DNA from: Strigops habroptila
Taxonomy: Eukaryota; Chordata; Aves; Psittaciformes; Psittacidae
Assembly: GCF_004027225.2 (NCBI RefSeq)
Contig: NC_044283.2
Location: forward strand, 38,012,207-38,076,206
DNA length: 64,000 nucleotides
Reading direction: 5' to 3'
Part shown: positions 1 through 13,165 of the stretch, one piece after another
How the letters are laid out: every line of letters starts with the position of its first letter
Position numbering within the stretch: the first letter of the stretch is position 1
Notes under the pieces: model-generated
Seen by the model: the letters and a program-made list of their open reading frames with translations, nothing else
What the model was told of the DNA's origin: nothing
The model's database searches: none
Position numbers and translations under genes: made by a program

Positions 1-480
1 AGTGCTAACTCATTCACTACACTGTGCACAACACAGTCTTCAAGACGGTGTGATAAAATTTAAGTCAGTCCAGCAATCCACTGACAGTGAAGGAAGTGAT
101 CTCATTACTTCCACTCTCCTCCCTGAGGCCCACATAGGCAGCCCTGCCCCTTTCCTCATCCCAGCACTGTGGCTACCCTTCAGAAATCTAACTCATATCA
201 CTAAGCCCATTATTTCTGTTCTACCAATAAAAACAGGGAAAGAAAAGTCAATTTTAGCTCTCAAAGTCACGACCATGGGACACAAGGCTACATCTTTCAG
301 TATATAATGTTCTTCAATTGGTTCATTCATCTGAAACTGCATTCACAAACTGCATTCAAAATGGATGAAAAAAACCTATTTCTCGAGAAAAATAACACCT
401 TTTTCTCAAATCTCTTTTAGGCAATCATTCTACCAAAATGCTGAGGAGCAGCAAGGAGAGGTAATTTGCCCAGGATTATT

Positions 481-607
481 ATAGAATCATAGAATGGTTT
501 GGGATGGAAGGGACCTTGAAGACCATCTAGTTCCAACCTCCCTGCCATAGGTAGAGACACCTTCCGCTAGACCAGGTAGCTGAAAGCTCCATCCAACCTG
601 GCCTTCC
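481..607 (-). mobile_element. CR1 LINE 3' end fragment
   Basis: The + strand reads as the reverse complement of the bird CR1 3' terminus: an ATAGAATCATAGAATGG start, then TTGGGATGGAAGGGACCTTG, then the CATCTAGTTCCAACC block and a decayed gccatgggcagggacacc-like block. The element is 5'-truncated, as most CR1 copies are. No coding capacity. Confidence 0.9.
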
Positions 608-2923
608 CAAATTATACCCCAAAATGCACTCATTTACATTTAGATATTTCTAGTAAACTATTAATCTTTAGATCTAAGTTTCTTCTGGGTAGGTAAAAAT
701 GTGAATGTATTTGTGTGTTGTATCTGTATAAATAAAGATCTGAGTTACTCATTTCATATTTCAAAACCTGTGATTAACATTTATAGCCAAAAAGACCTGC
801 GCATCGGTGAATTTCTATTCTGGATAAGAAAGGGGGGGAAGGAGAAAGAGTGTACTCAAACTGCTTTGCTTAATTGCTTGGAATTAGATCTGTCTTGTAC
901 TGACAGGAAATTCTCATGAGACAGATTGGTCTGTTGACTAGGGCTTATAAATCTCAGGTTGATAGGAATCTCAATATTAGTGGCAAATAGCCAATCAACA
1001 TGACAAATAACTAACCATAATACATTGCGTAGTTACACTGAAATAATCATTTATCTAGTTAAGTCTATCTACATACAGGAACATAGCAAAATATTCATTC
1101 CACAGTCATCCTTGACCCACAGGAGCCATTACAAATCTCTAAATGAAGCTAGATGCTCTCAGCATTTTCTTGCATAAAAGCTGTTCTCGTCTTTGAGATG
1201 ATTGTTAGTGATGCATTCATTCAGTTTATTCAAACTTTAAAGTAAGAGACAGAAAATAGGACAGAAAATATCTCTGCTTGTTGACTTAACATTTTTTAAT
1301 TGGATTGCTAAAGTGAGATTCCCACATCACTAACAAAATATCAAAGTAGAAATAACCTAACGGCTGCTGAACACTTAATTCCCATTAGTGACAAGATTTA
1401 CTTTATTGTGTCTGGCATCATGTGTATAATCATAATTTATCTCTGTTTATTATTTGATTTCATGGTACCTCCTCTTTAGTAGCAACAACAATTTTTATTG
1501 TCTGTATTATGTAGCGAAGCATATTAAAAATAGGCATGGTATTCTGGAATAGTCACATAAATAGCAGGTATCTGTTGCAGGGCCTATTATAGACAATGCT
1601 TGTGCAATAACAGTTCTTTCAGACTTACATTAGAAGCAATGAAAACAAACTGGCTAGAGCTTCTGGCTCAGAACTACAAACAAGGAAAGCTAGTTCAAAA
1701 TTTTACTTAATGGACTCCATAAACATACGGGTCTGAACCATTGTATATCATATTCATCCCAAGAATTGCCCCTCTGAATGCAAAATAGTGAACAAGCTAA
1801 CTAGCAAAAAAAGCAACAGTATTTGTTCCGTAGTACCTGAGGGTTTCTTGGGTATTTCTAAAGAAACAAAAGAAATTATGTTATTACTTGAAGCAGCTGA
1901 CAAATTGCTTACTCAAGGCCTTTCTTAGGCTAGGAATCTGTTAGCTCAGTTTCCCAAGTCCCCAAGCAGCTTTCTTCAAAATGAGGCGAGTTAGTTTAAA
2001 CAACTGGACTTTAACTGATTCATTTTCACTGAGAGGAATGAACATACGAACAGTTCATCTAGCAGAGCTAATGGGACAGTAGTCTCTGGCAGGACTTCCT
2101 AGTGTACATCCAGGATTAAGCTATTCTCTTCTATCCACAGAGGGGCTGCTGAAAGAAAGCAATCCCTAAATGGCCAATGCTTAATGGCATGTATTAATTA
2201 AGGTCTTTCTTCCACCACAATTCTAGCCAGCCTATTGCATTTGTGATGAGGAGCCACTGCCTCAAGCCCCACATGAGAGGCTGGAATAAGACTGGTGGCT
2301 TGCTATATGCAGCACACACAGGTAATTAAACATGAGCTGTTCAATCACTGCTGCTGCAAAATAGAATCTGGACATCATCATTAAAAAAGCTGAAGTTTTT
2401 TTGCATTATATTCTACATTTTTTGACTGTATCTAATTGGCTTACATATACAGTGTCTTTTCTACAATACTGAACACCACATTAATATCTCTATTTGTAGT
2501 TTTACAATATCACAGAAATGATAAATTAGTACCAAGAAAAATTATTTTAAAATTTCAAAATCAGAAAAACCCTAAAGGAGATCAGCAGAGGGCCTTATGC
2601 TGAACCAATAACAGCATCAGGCTATTTCAAATGATGCAATGATAACACAAGAAACACAGGGTTAATTTAGTGGTTTACTTTACTGCCTTCATCCACCTCA
2701 TACGCTTAGTGGTATTAACAAAAGCAACATAGTCTCAGCCAACAGAAAAAAATACAGTAACATGTAGGCTGTTGGAACAACCTTTCCTTCTCTCTTTAGT
2801 GACTCAATAGCTGCTCAACATGCATTTGAGTAACACTGTTTTTCAATGCAACAGGTTATGCTTGTGCTGATTTATTTGCATTTTTTCCTAACTGATAGAA
2901 CAAATCCCACCACAATGGACTAT

Positions 2924-2960
2924 GCATGCATATACAGCCCTGCATGCTGTATATGCATGC
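2924..2960. repeat. Perfect 15-bp inverted repeat (hairpin)
   Basis: Arms GCATGCATATACAGC (2924-2938) and GCTGTATATGCATGC (2946-2960) are exact reverse complements around a 7-base loop. The arms do not extend further. Function unknown. Confidence 0.95.
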
Positions 2961-3796
2961 TCTCCTTTTCTCGAATGCTGAGGTAAGTTATCATCAGACC
3001 CATGGGTCTACAGATTAAGCTATGGTTTTGTGCCTCAGCAGACTGCAGTCAAATTTTTATGAGTACCATACATTTCCATTTCCCCTAAACTCTCTAGTTT
3101 CCAGTTCCATAGGTATTTTTGTTGAGAAGTTTCCAGTTGTGAAGGGAATTACTTGAAAAGCACAAGTGCTGGAAGTATACTGAGGAAATATTGTTGTGCT
3201 TTGTTAAAAATCAGACTGTATGGAGTCAAAACACATGACTAGTTCTTAAGAAAGATTGGCTGAAAATAATGGAAATCCCAGATATACATCTGCTTTTATA
3301 GAGTTTAGAATATCTGGGCTGAAGTTCTTCCGTCATCCAATTCCAACTGATAAATATTCTCTTTCTCTTCCTTCATTGGATCTACTCTAAACTACAAAAT
3401 TATTAATTTTTTTTAATTAGAAAATATATAGAAAAATCTTGAAGAAAATTTCTGTATAAAATTTATGATGTCTACAGCCAGAATAGTTTCTTTTGGTTCC
3501 TCTTTCACATAGAGTCAGTGGTGAGTTTTTGTGTCTTTATGTGACATCAGGAAGCTTTATTTCACCCTACACTAAACACAAAGTCCAAAAAACAAGTTAC
3601 AGGTACCAGCTTCACTATCAGTGTAATCAAAGCCAGTGACCTTTGCTCTTCTTTCTCTTTTGGTATCTTTAGCTGTATTTTGTACTTCCTGCACCTTCCT
3701 CAAACTGCAACACTTACATGTGAATTTCTGTCATGAATACCATCCCTTTTTCACATCTGTATGACAAGAGACGTTTTGGAGTATTTTATGTACCAC

Positions 3797-3811
3797 AAAA
3801 AAAAAAAAAAA
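3797..3811. repeat. A15 homopolymer
   Basis: Fifteen A in intergenic DNA. It makes a Lys run in a chance open frame. Confidence 0.85.
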
Positions 3812-5704
3812 TCATAAAATTCACTTTTCTCAAAAGGGACGAATGCAAATACTTGTGCAATTTTAGAAAGCTGGGTTTTGGTATGGCACAGAGCTTTAAA
3901 TCTTGCTTCCTCAGAACCATGGCAATTGCTCTTCAGAGTATAGTGTCAGAAAGGGGACTGCTATGAAATGGGAGAAAAATTAGAGATCAAACATATGGCT
4001 GAAAAGCTCAGTAGAAGTGTATGGGTTTGAAACTTGAAATAAATTATTCTTTTTGTGTAATTCAGATTTTTTTCCTTAGAAATGCAGAAAGATTTCGCTT
4101 ATTTGTTGTTTCCCTTTTTTTGTTTTGTTTAGCTTTGTTTGGTTTTAATTTTTACTCTGGAAAACTCTGAATTAGCTGCCTTGACTGCAAAAGTGGTATT
4201 TGTTAGATTCCTCAAAGAGTGTCTTTTAAGAGAGAACACAGCCCAGGAAGTTAGCGTACTAGAATTCGACTTCATGTCTTCAGTGGGGGTGGATAGTGGG
4301 GGTGTACTTGGAGGAAATAAAATACAAGTCTCATTCATACAAATCAGAGAGCTCACTTCTCCTGAACCTTTTTCTTTTTTCTTATCATTACCTCACCAGC
4401 TTCATCTGCTTATTTGAGAGACTTCTCATCTTTGTATGGGAGGGCTGGTGGACTACTGTCTCTCACTTGATCCTATTAACTCAAAACCATGTAAAAGGGA
4501 GGTTTTGGCACCACTGATGAGCGTTCCTACTTGTAATGAATAGCTTATTTCACATGGCCTAGGAGAATAAGATAGAGAACTCTTTTTGCCCTGAAAATTG
4601 GTGTGACAAACGAGGGAAATGGTACACAAAGGATTCTGCAAAATAAATTTCTTTCTGTTTTTCAGTTAAAGCAAACACCTCCTGAGCTCGAAGTGATCTC
4701 CTAAATTTAGAATTCTCTTTGCCCTCAGTTGTGTACATATTCTTGGGGACAGTACGAAAACCAGAAGTATAAGAAGTTAATTGTTGCATATTAACTTTAT
4801 GCAGAGTCAACTTGCCAAGAATATTTTCAGTTGACTTAGAAATATGCCAAGCTATTGCCTTGGAAAACAGGATATTAAAATGCTTGCTGTTAATTTTATT
4901 TCCCCTGGAAAAACAAACAAACAAACAAAAAACTATGGTGAGTTCCTCCAACTGTCATATGATCATAGTGACTATGTATGTTTCAAATCACATTTATTTT
5001 TGTTAAAAAATGCATGAAATCGATTACTGATATGCGTAACTGTGTCTGCCAAGTTCCAAAAATAAAAGATATGCATTTTAGTTCAAAACATATTTAGTTC
5101 CAAGATGTGTTATGCTATGCTCTTTTCATTTTGCATCCATCATTACTATTATAAATAACTATTTGATGCTATTAGACAAAGAGTAATCAGTCTAGTTGAA
5201 AATGTTTAAGAATATGAAAGCTTAATAGGATTTTAATTTGTTTTACAAGACTGATACATAAAAGATCCTATTCATACTAAGGGCATCTTTGCTTGGAGAC
5301 TGCATAAAGAAAGATTACTTCGGGTTTTACAATCCCAATGAGAGCTGTAATGAATAACCTCATTATTGCTACCCTTTAAGTTCCCTTTTTCATGAATTCA
5401 GCAGTTTCAGATGGACATTTGTCATAACTGACCAGAAGTTAATTTCCCTACCAAAAAACTCAAGAAATATTCATGGAAAAAAGACTTTACACCACAGATA
5501 TGTACTTTCCCCTCTAAAGAATATTATAAACCTTTAATTATTTTTCGAAAGAATAATAATAAATAAATTGAGAAAACTGCTATCAGTGCAGTGTGCAACT
5601 ACTCTATTTTTAAATATTTATTCTTTTTTACATAAGAAGTCAATCTTCTGCATACATTTCATCTGTATAACAATACAAATCTAAAATTTTCTCAAGACTG
5701 AAAA

Positions 5705-5790
5705 GAATGATTGAAGCATAACTGAGCCATGCTACTTTAGACCAAAAGTCCATGTAGTCCAATTGCCTCTCTGTGAAAAGAGCCGATATA
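5705..5790. mobile_element. Possible ancient LINE-derived fragment
   Basis: Around 5737-5775 the text GACCAAAAGTCCATGTAGTC and the following CAATTGCCTCTCTGTG resembles the same old 'tccatctagtcca' repeat phrase as the fragment near 60.1 kb. It is short and diverged. Confidence 0.22.
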
Positions 5791-7604
5791 ACACACCTAG
5801 AAAAAGGGTAAGAACAGGAAAAGCACATAACATTTTCTGTGAGTATTCCTGATTACCAGTGTGTGCAGATATTTCCAAGCTATAGGGAAATATATATAGG
5901 TAATGCATACTTAGAAATCCCTACTGGAGTTCTATCCTGTGAACTTGTTCAAGTTTCCTTGGGAGCAAATAAAAATTTTGGTATCTACAGCATCTGTAGG
6001 ATGGAGTTTCACAATTCAGCTATGCATTGCATGAAAAATACTTTTGATTGGAATTCAGGAGTTATGACTGATTACAAGACCAGGAATTTCTTAGTTACAG
6101 ATTGTTTTCATGGTAATACATGGGGGGTTATTTTGTTGCTCAGTATTCATACATGTGAAAAAACCTAGAGTACAACAACAACCATTTTTGAAGTCTCTCA
6201 GGTCATGCTTTACATAAACATGTGTAAGCCAGGAGGATCAAATTGCCTTAAAATAAAATCAAATCAGACTCAGCTCAATTGTCACATTTCCATGTACATG
6301 TAACAATTCCAGGTTGCCTGGGTAAAACTGCATCAGAGACATGTAGCGCATTATCCAGAGTGTGCTAGTAATTACAATATAAATTCTCCAGAGATCCTGT
6401 CTATGTGCTTCAGTAACAAGTGCATGGGAAGCTCATATTGCTACATATCATTGCTAATACCTACAGTGCACACCACTTGTCATGTATTATCTACATAAGA
6501 ATAACATCTGTGTGGTAACATATGCTGAAATTCCAACTTGGTTTTCTTTGCAAGCTTTTCTCCATTTAAAAACATGTTTTCACCTCCAAATATATTACAC
6601 AATGGGGATTTTTTTTGTCTCTGGTGACTTTGTATTCCTAAAAACTGCCTGGCCATGAAGACAGCTCTTGTTTTGTAAGACAGAACTAAGTAAAATATTG
6701 CAATGGAAAAGCACTTGTTCCTCATAACACTTCATCTTTTTTTCTGGTTGTTTCCTTAATCCAGCATTGGCCTCTCAAACACATATGGTTTATCCCTGTA
6801 TATTGAGAAACAGCATATAAGAACATAACCCAAAAAAAGTCCATTTGCTGTGACACTAAGGTCACTGTCATCTTAATTTACTCAACACATGCCAATTTTT
6901 AATCTTATCACCTCTGAAACTTCCAAAACATATACAGCTTCCCCACTGCCTTGGTTTTTATTCAGTAGTGTTATTGCTACTGAAAAAGCTATGGAAGTCA
7001 CATCAGGTGTTAGATAAAGGCTCTAAAACATAATATCTCAGTATCACTTTTTTTTTCCCCTTTGGCTCATTTACATAATCACAAACCAGCCAAAAAACCA
7101 TCGTAAGTCCTTTCTGAAATATATCATTAAAAGCAGGAATTTCTTCCACATCTCTAATTAAAAAACAAACTGACGCATATACAGAACTAGCAAGCAAACA
7201 AACCAATACTATAACCAATCAGGTCCCATACACTTTTAACTATATAAATTGCTAAGCAAACTGCAAGGATGAGGCTTCACCCTATATGCAAGATCATATC
7301 TAATTCACTTCTCTCACTTTCCAGAGATTCCAAGGTGATTCAGTCTCACCAGTTAGTATTTAGCCATTACACAAACTAAATGAAAGCACTAGGTATCATA
7401 TGATCCAGATTTTTAAAGTGTCTGTGTACAAGACTTTATAACATCGGCTGAACCCCGATGTGATATATGACCCTTAGCAGATAATTACTCTGCATTTTAC
7501 AACCTTGAATAGGTAAGTGAACATAAACATAGCCTCCCACATCGAAAAGCCATGCTCATTGGACAATCTGACCAAGGCAAGCAATGGGTTCGGATGCTTT
7601 TATC

Positions 7605-7639
7605 AAACAAAAACAAAAAAAAGAAAAAAAAAAAAAAAA
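7605..7639. repeat. A-rich low-complexity tract
   Basis: About 35 bases of almost pure A with single C and G interruptions. Not attached to a recognisable retroposon. Confidence 0.85.
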
Positions 7640-9951
7640 GTGTAACCAAAAATTGTAGATAACCTCAATATTTTAAATAAACCCTTTCATTTTCAATTCT
7701 TAAAATAACATGTAGTCTTGTAATTTCAAGGAAGCCCAAGAGGAATTCAAAGTCAAATTAATTTAAAACATTGTTTTACACACTGAACTGAACCCAGGAC
7801 ACTAGCACAATAAAAACATTTAGGCAGGATAAAATATGAGATCAATTTGCATAACTAACCCTGAACGTAGTCCTCACTTTCCTGCAAAGACCTATGTCGC
7901 AATGTGTACAGTTATCACAGCAAAACTGTATCACTTTGACAATTACTGTTGGAGATTTCACTCAAGTTTCTCATTTTCTTTTCACTAGACTCAGTAGGTA
8001 GATCAGTTAGATAAGAAAACATTCAAGAGCAAGATTTATTCCACACTGATAAAAGTTGCTATTTCAATGCAAACAAAAATACATGGCAGTTGTCCAATGA
8101 AATGCACAATGATAGAAACATTATCTGCCACATTTTATGACTTGATTCTGCTCTGTGTAAAGCCAGAGCCATTATTTCACATATTCATCTGAGTGGAACA
8201 CCAGTGAGGACACAAAGTTGGATTCTATAAACCCCACCTTTTTGTACAAGCATCCTCTGAGAACTAATGTGAAGCTGAGTGGTTGTGTTTGTTACCCGGA
8301 TGGTACTGACAGGGAAACTGGGATAAGCTAGAGATCTTACTAACGACACGTTTCACCCTACGCAACAAGTCAGAGCAGGTCAAGCAGCTTGTCTTAGACC
8401 AAGATGCCTTACTGTCACCAGAACTAAACAGTCTCTACTTTGTAATCTTGTTTTAGCATATTATTCTTTCTGCTCAAGTAAAGAACTTTCATAAATTGAG
8501 TACACATACAAACATCCATTTCAGTTTGCATAATATACCTTCATGCATATAAAAATTTTCTCTATTACCAGTTTTGTATAGATGTTTATATGTGACAACT
8601 GGCTTTTGACTAAAAATAGAAAAATCTCTTTAAGGGCTCCATGTATTCTACTCTTACTCTCTTTCTTCTTGGATCAGAGTTAAGAGCCCTCTCTATCCTG
8701 CCAGAGTGAGGGAGTCAAAAACATTGCTCCAAGATGTTCTAGAAGTAAATTAAATTAACTTCAGCACATATTGAATTTACCATTGGAGAAGCAATGTAAA
8801 CTATGCCTTGTTTTCACTACAATTATTGATCTGAAAATGTGAGATTCTTCAGAACACCTACATCAAAACTTTCTATTTGGGAAATATGGTCTGTTATACT
8901 AGATGTTATAGTGATAATTAGCATGAATGTTAAGCATAATTAGATAACTGATTACAGACTGACCTGCTGCTATGCTGTTATGGAACCACTGATTCAAAAT
9001 ATGGTCTGCAAGAAGAAAGGGGAACAAAAGAAATCAGTTTAGATAAACTTAAGAGTATAAAATGTTGTTTCATAATTGATAGTTGCTGTTAATTTCATTG
9101 AATAGATTAATTCTTGAGCTATTATTTTTATCAATTTATATTTTGTATTAATTTGATGAATTACTGATACTCATAAGACAGGGTGAGAAAACAAATGGCT
9201 ATATATTTCCTAATTATTTTTAATTGTATTGTTTAAATACATCTATGTATGCTTATGTGTATTTATACATGTACGTAAACAGTACCACATACATTAGGCT
9301 CTTGAAGTTACCACTATATGATTGACATGCAAAAGTTGCAATTGGATTAACAATTTCTGCCAAGATTATCTGTCCTAACTGCAAGAAAAGTACCTTCCTA
9401 CATCCTCAATTCACTCCTGTATACCCTGCTTTCTCACAGTCATAAGTGGCTTAGTAAGACAATTTTTTCCTACATTGTTTGTTTTCAGTCTTCGATAACA
9501 ACAACAAAAAAAAAAAGTTATATTAAACAGTTATTGCAAAATGAATCATTAGCTGTCATACATCACAAAACAATTATAAGATTAATTATGGCATGTTGTA
9601 ACTACAGCACTTGGAATCTTGCCATTTGCTAAATTTGTTTTCAGTTAACTTTCTGGAAAACAAGTAAAACTCCACCAGTTTTCTTTAGGTAGTAGTTTCT
9701 GTCAGGTTTTCTTAACAATCTCAGCTATGTTGTTTATCTACCCTGTAGCACCGTTACTATTTGTTCTTTAGGTTCCACAAACTTTCTACTACATGAACAT
9801 ACTCTTATGCAAATGAACAAAAAACCCCACTAGAACAAACAAAAAAAAGCGACCTCCTGTTAAAAATATAAATATTAGCTAAATAAATTAAACAAAACCC
9901 TACTGTACATAGCTCTCTAAGCAAAACCTTTAAAGGTCTGCATAATGCCAT

Positions 9952-9979
9952 CTTCCCCCTTGACAGCAGAAGGGGGAAG
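9952..9979. repeat. Perfect 10-bp inverted repeat, C-rich/G-rich arms
   Basis: CTTCCCCCTT (9952-9961), an 8-base loop, then AAGGGGGAAG (9970-9979). GC-rich arms in AT-rich surroundings. Confidence 0.9.
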
Positions 9980-12229
9980 GGCCATAAACTCTAAAATGTA
10001 GGCTGAGAGCCACAAAGCATTTAGCAGCTGCTTAATTTAAAGCAGGCAAGTAGTCTAAATGACTGTAAACTCTGCGTGTGGGAGTCTGTCTGTTCACTTA
10101 CTTGTCTGCCTGCAGCTAGCAAAACCTTTTCCAAGCATGGAAGCCACTTTCATGAAGAATGTGTCTTTACTAGGAAGCTGGGTGTGTCTTCACCTATGGT
10201 AACAAACGCCTATTAAATTCCTCATGAAGACAGGCAATTTGCAGCTTTCACACATTAGTAATTTGCCACAGCAGATTGTGCTGCAGTAAAGGTCCAGCCT
10301 GATCTCCAAATTCATATTGAAATTATGAACTGATTTATCTTCATTAGGATTTTACCTCATACTGGTAATCTTAGTTATCATATGCTAGATGAAGTAAGTA
10401 ACGAACACCTTGATTTTTTGGAGAAAACAAGATGTATGAGATAGCTCATCTGTTTACCTAAGGTCTAAATCAGGACTTATCTGAAAACAAAGAAGTCTAC
10501 TAATGATTACATTGAGAATAGTCTGGTGATCTTTATCATCTCAGTGTTACAAAAGAAGGAAGTTTCTCAAACTGTTAAGGTGCAAATAATTCATAATGAC
10601 CCCTGCGGGGGAGGGGACGGGACGACTATGTTTGGGCATAGATACTGGTCTTTTGTCAAGGTCCATTCTTGACAAAAATTGCAAGTTAGACTGAATCGTA
10701 TAGGAGGTTTCAAATAAAATAGTTTTGTTGTTGTAGTAGGTTGGTTTGTTGGGGGGTGTTTTGGTTTATTTTGTTGTTGTTTCCTTGGCAAACAGCCTGC
10801 AGGTTTACATTCTTTTAAAATTCTAAGCCAGATTTCTTGTGATTTGCCTGCTTTTCCAAATGAAACATACACAGGTGATGTTCCCAGAATCCTGTTTGGT
10901 TTTTTGGTTTGTTCTGTTTTCCAGTGAAAATAATTTCTTGTTTTATTACTTTAGAAAATGGTCATTTGAGAGGGATGGGTTTTTTATTGTTCTTTTTGCT
11001 TTGCTGTATTTATACATCCAGAGTTACAGACCTATGCTGAAGTAAAAGCTTAATAAAGGCAAGATTCTTCAGTTTTGCCTTTAGGTAACACAGATTAGGT
11101 CAGCAATATGCCTTCAGGTCACTAATGATTTTTTTTCTTTCAGCTTTTCTATCATGTAAATAAATATTAAAGTTCCTTGTCACTGTATGCATTTTTTCTT
11201 GTAGTAATTACCCTGAAGTAAAAGCTTATTTAATAATGAAAGCCAGTTTAAGGTTTTATAATAACTTTTTTTGGAGTGATGGTTGCATGACATTGGTAAG
11301 AATATGAAGTCTGATGCCTGCTCTGGTAATAGTCTGAAATTATTACTGTTTACTAAATACTAACAAGTTCCCTTTTCCTTTCCAAGAGAACATGACATGG
11401 AACCAACTTAACTTCTGTGTCACTTTCAGATAATTTTTTTCTCAGATCATGTCTCTATATACATTCTGACTAAAATTTTAAAGCAACTCTATCCTGCAGT
11501 ACCACACCTTTACCATGGCTCCTGAACAGAGCAAGCAAAGTCAGTATAAACCTAGAAGAAACAACTGCACATAAAAACTCTTACACAATAATTATTAAAT
11601 GCAATTTTGCATGTAAGTTTAGTAAACTTAATTTAATGGTAAAGTTCATCCAGTAATTTCACGTATGTAACTACATGACTTTTATTCATACTCCTCATTA
11701 ATAACATGAATAACTTTCTTTGGACAAATTTGGTTCTCTGGTACATTTGTTAGGAATGCCAGTGTAAATGAATCAGTTTCAACAAAGCAACCACTGAAAA
11801 GTACTAATGCAGAAATTAATTTTATTTGCAAAAATAAATATAAGTAATAAGTAGACTATGTAAATAAATAATGAACCAGAACTGAAGTACAAAAAACTAT
11901 GAGATCATGGCTTCAGCATAATGTTGTTATCCCAGTATCCTGATTCTAAAAGACAAAAGAAGTAACTAGGGAAAAGCAAGTACAGGGCAAGTACAGATTT
12001 TATTTTCTCGAAGACTTTCTTGGCCTCAACTATTTTCAGTTTATTGAATTTCTTGAAGCTGACGTAATTTAACTACTTGCATCATTTCTAAGTATATTTA
12101 CAGTTGCTTGAGTCCATGTTACTTTTCTGACTATAAAACATCCTTTGGTGAAAAGTTCAAAAGATATACAATCCCACTGCATGATCAACCACCTCCTTCT
12201 GTTTTAGATTAGATTCATACCAACTTTAT

Positions 12230-13165
12230 TCATTAGCCCCTACTTCTTGTCCTGTAAGAGACATTAAAAGGTCTCTCTAGCCTCTCCACAACTATCTCCA
12301 GATAGCTACTGTTCTGTAGAGCTTTACCATATGCCTATCCCGTCATTTCTCTTTCAGTCAAAAATCATTCAGTTTAATCATTACTCATACTGAAGCTATT
12401 CTATATCTTTGATCATCCTTGTTATTCTTTGAATCTTTACAATTCTGTTGCTGGCCTATATTCTGCTGTAGCGAGGTAAGAAAAAATCACAGTATTCTAA
12501 GAGATGAAGCATATATTTACAAAGTAGCATAAACATTTACTTAGTATTTGCTCTTTTTCCCTTTTGTAATAATTCTCGACATTTCTTTTTGTCTGCTGCT
12601 GAATGGTAAGCTGATGTTTTGACATAATTATTTATCGTAGCAGCAGTTCTCTTGTGAGTGGTACTGGCATAGTTGCAGACTGCCACTTCACATGTGAAGT
12701 TAGGATTGTGTTTCCTGGTATGCATCATGTTGTATATGTTCACAATGAATGTCAACTTCCCCTTCATTGCATAGTCACTTCTAAGGTACATTAAGCTGTC
12801 TTCAAATGCGCTAGTAAATGATATAACTTGAAAACTCTCTCACCCACTGATAAGTTTCTAAATCATTTATAAATATGTTGATGAGCACAGCTGCAGTGGA
12901 ACAACAGTGGTAAGCTCCCTCTCTTGTAAGAAAGATGCATAATTTTTTTTATTATTATTAATTTTAACCAGCCATTTATCAGTAGGACATTCACTCTTAT
13001 TCCATAACTACTCAGCTACCTTAGAAGTCTTTGGACAAATACAAGCAAACTGTCAGCCAGATCACCTTTAGTTACGTTTGCTGATGCCTTTGAAGATCTT
13101 GAAAAGGTCTTCAATGAAGGACTTCCCTTTGGTGAAGTTATACTGAATCTTCTGGAAGGATTGTA
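12230..13165 (-). mobile_element. Ancient CR1/L3-type LINE body, heavily decayed
   Basis: Read on the + strand, blocks appear in the order of an inverted CR1-superfamily ORF2. The first is TTTGATCATCCTTGTTATTC with a following TTTGAATCTTTACAATTC (about 12410-12445). Next come ACAGTATTCTAAGAGATG (about 12490), CATTTCTTTTTGTCTGCTGC (about 12580) and a GCATAGTCAC block (about 12770). Then TCATTTATAAATATGTTGAT (about 12863-12882), TTTTAACCAGCCATTTATCA (about 12962) and a CTTCCCTTTGGTGAAGTTA block (about 13120). These correspond to the RT C-terminal half and downstream sequence. No frame is left open. The assignment rests on remembered consensus phrases, so subfamily and edges are uncertain. Confidence 0.68.

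Larger units (their letters stand above)
608..12229. other. Intergenic, no gene seen
   Basis: AT-rich non-coding DNA upstream of HPGD. Scattered open frames of 60-130 codons (for example 4559-4951 on the minus strand) lack recognisable domains, splice context or codon bias. The hairpins near 2.9 and 9.95 kb and a weak old-repeat scrap near 5.7 kb are the only structures noticed. In the human genome the neighbour on this side of HPGD is GLRA3, but no glycine-receptor exon is visible here. Confidence 0.7.

Noticed and set aside
4559..4951. 130-codon minus-strand frame near 4.7 kb
   Set aside because: No domain, overlaps other chance frames on both strands, and contains simple AAAC repeats at one end.
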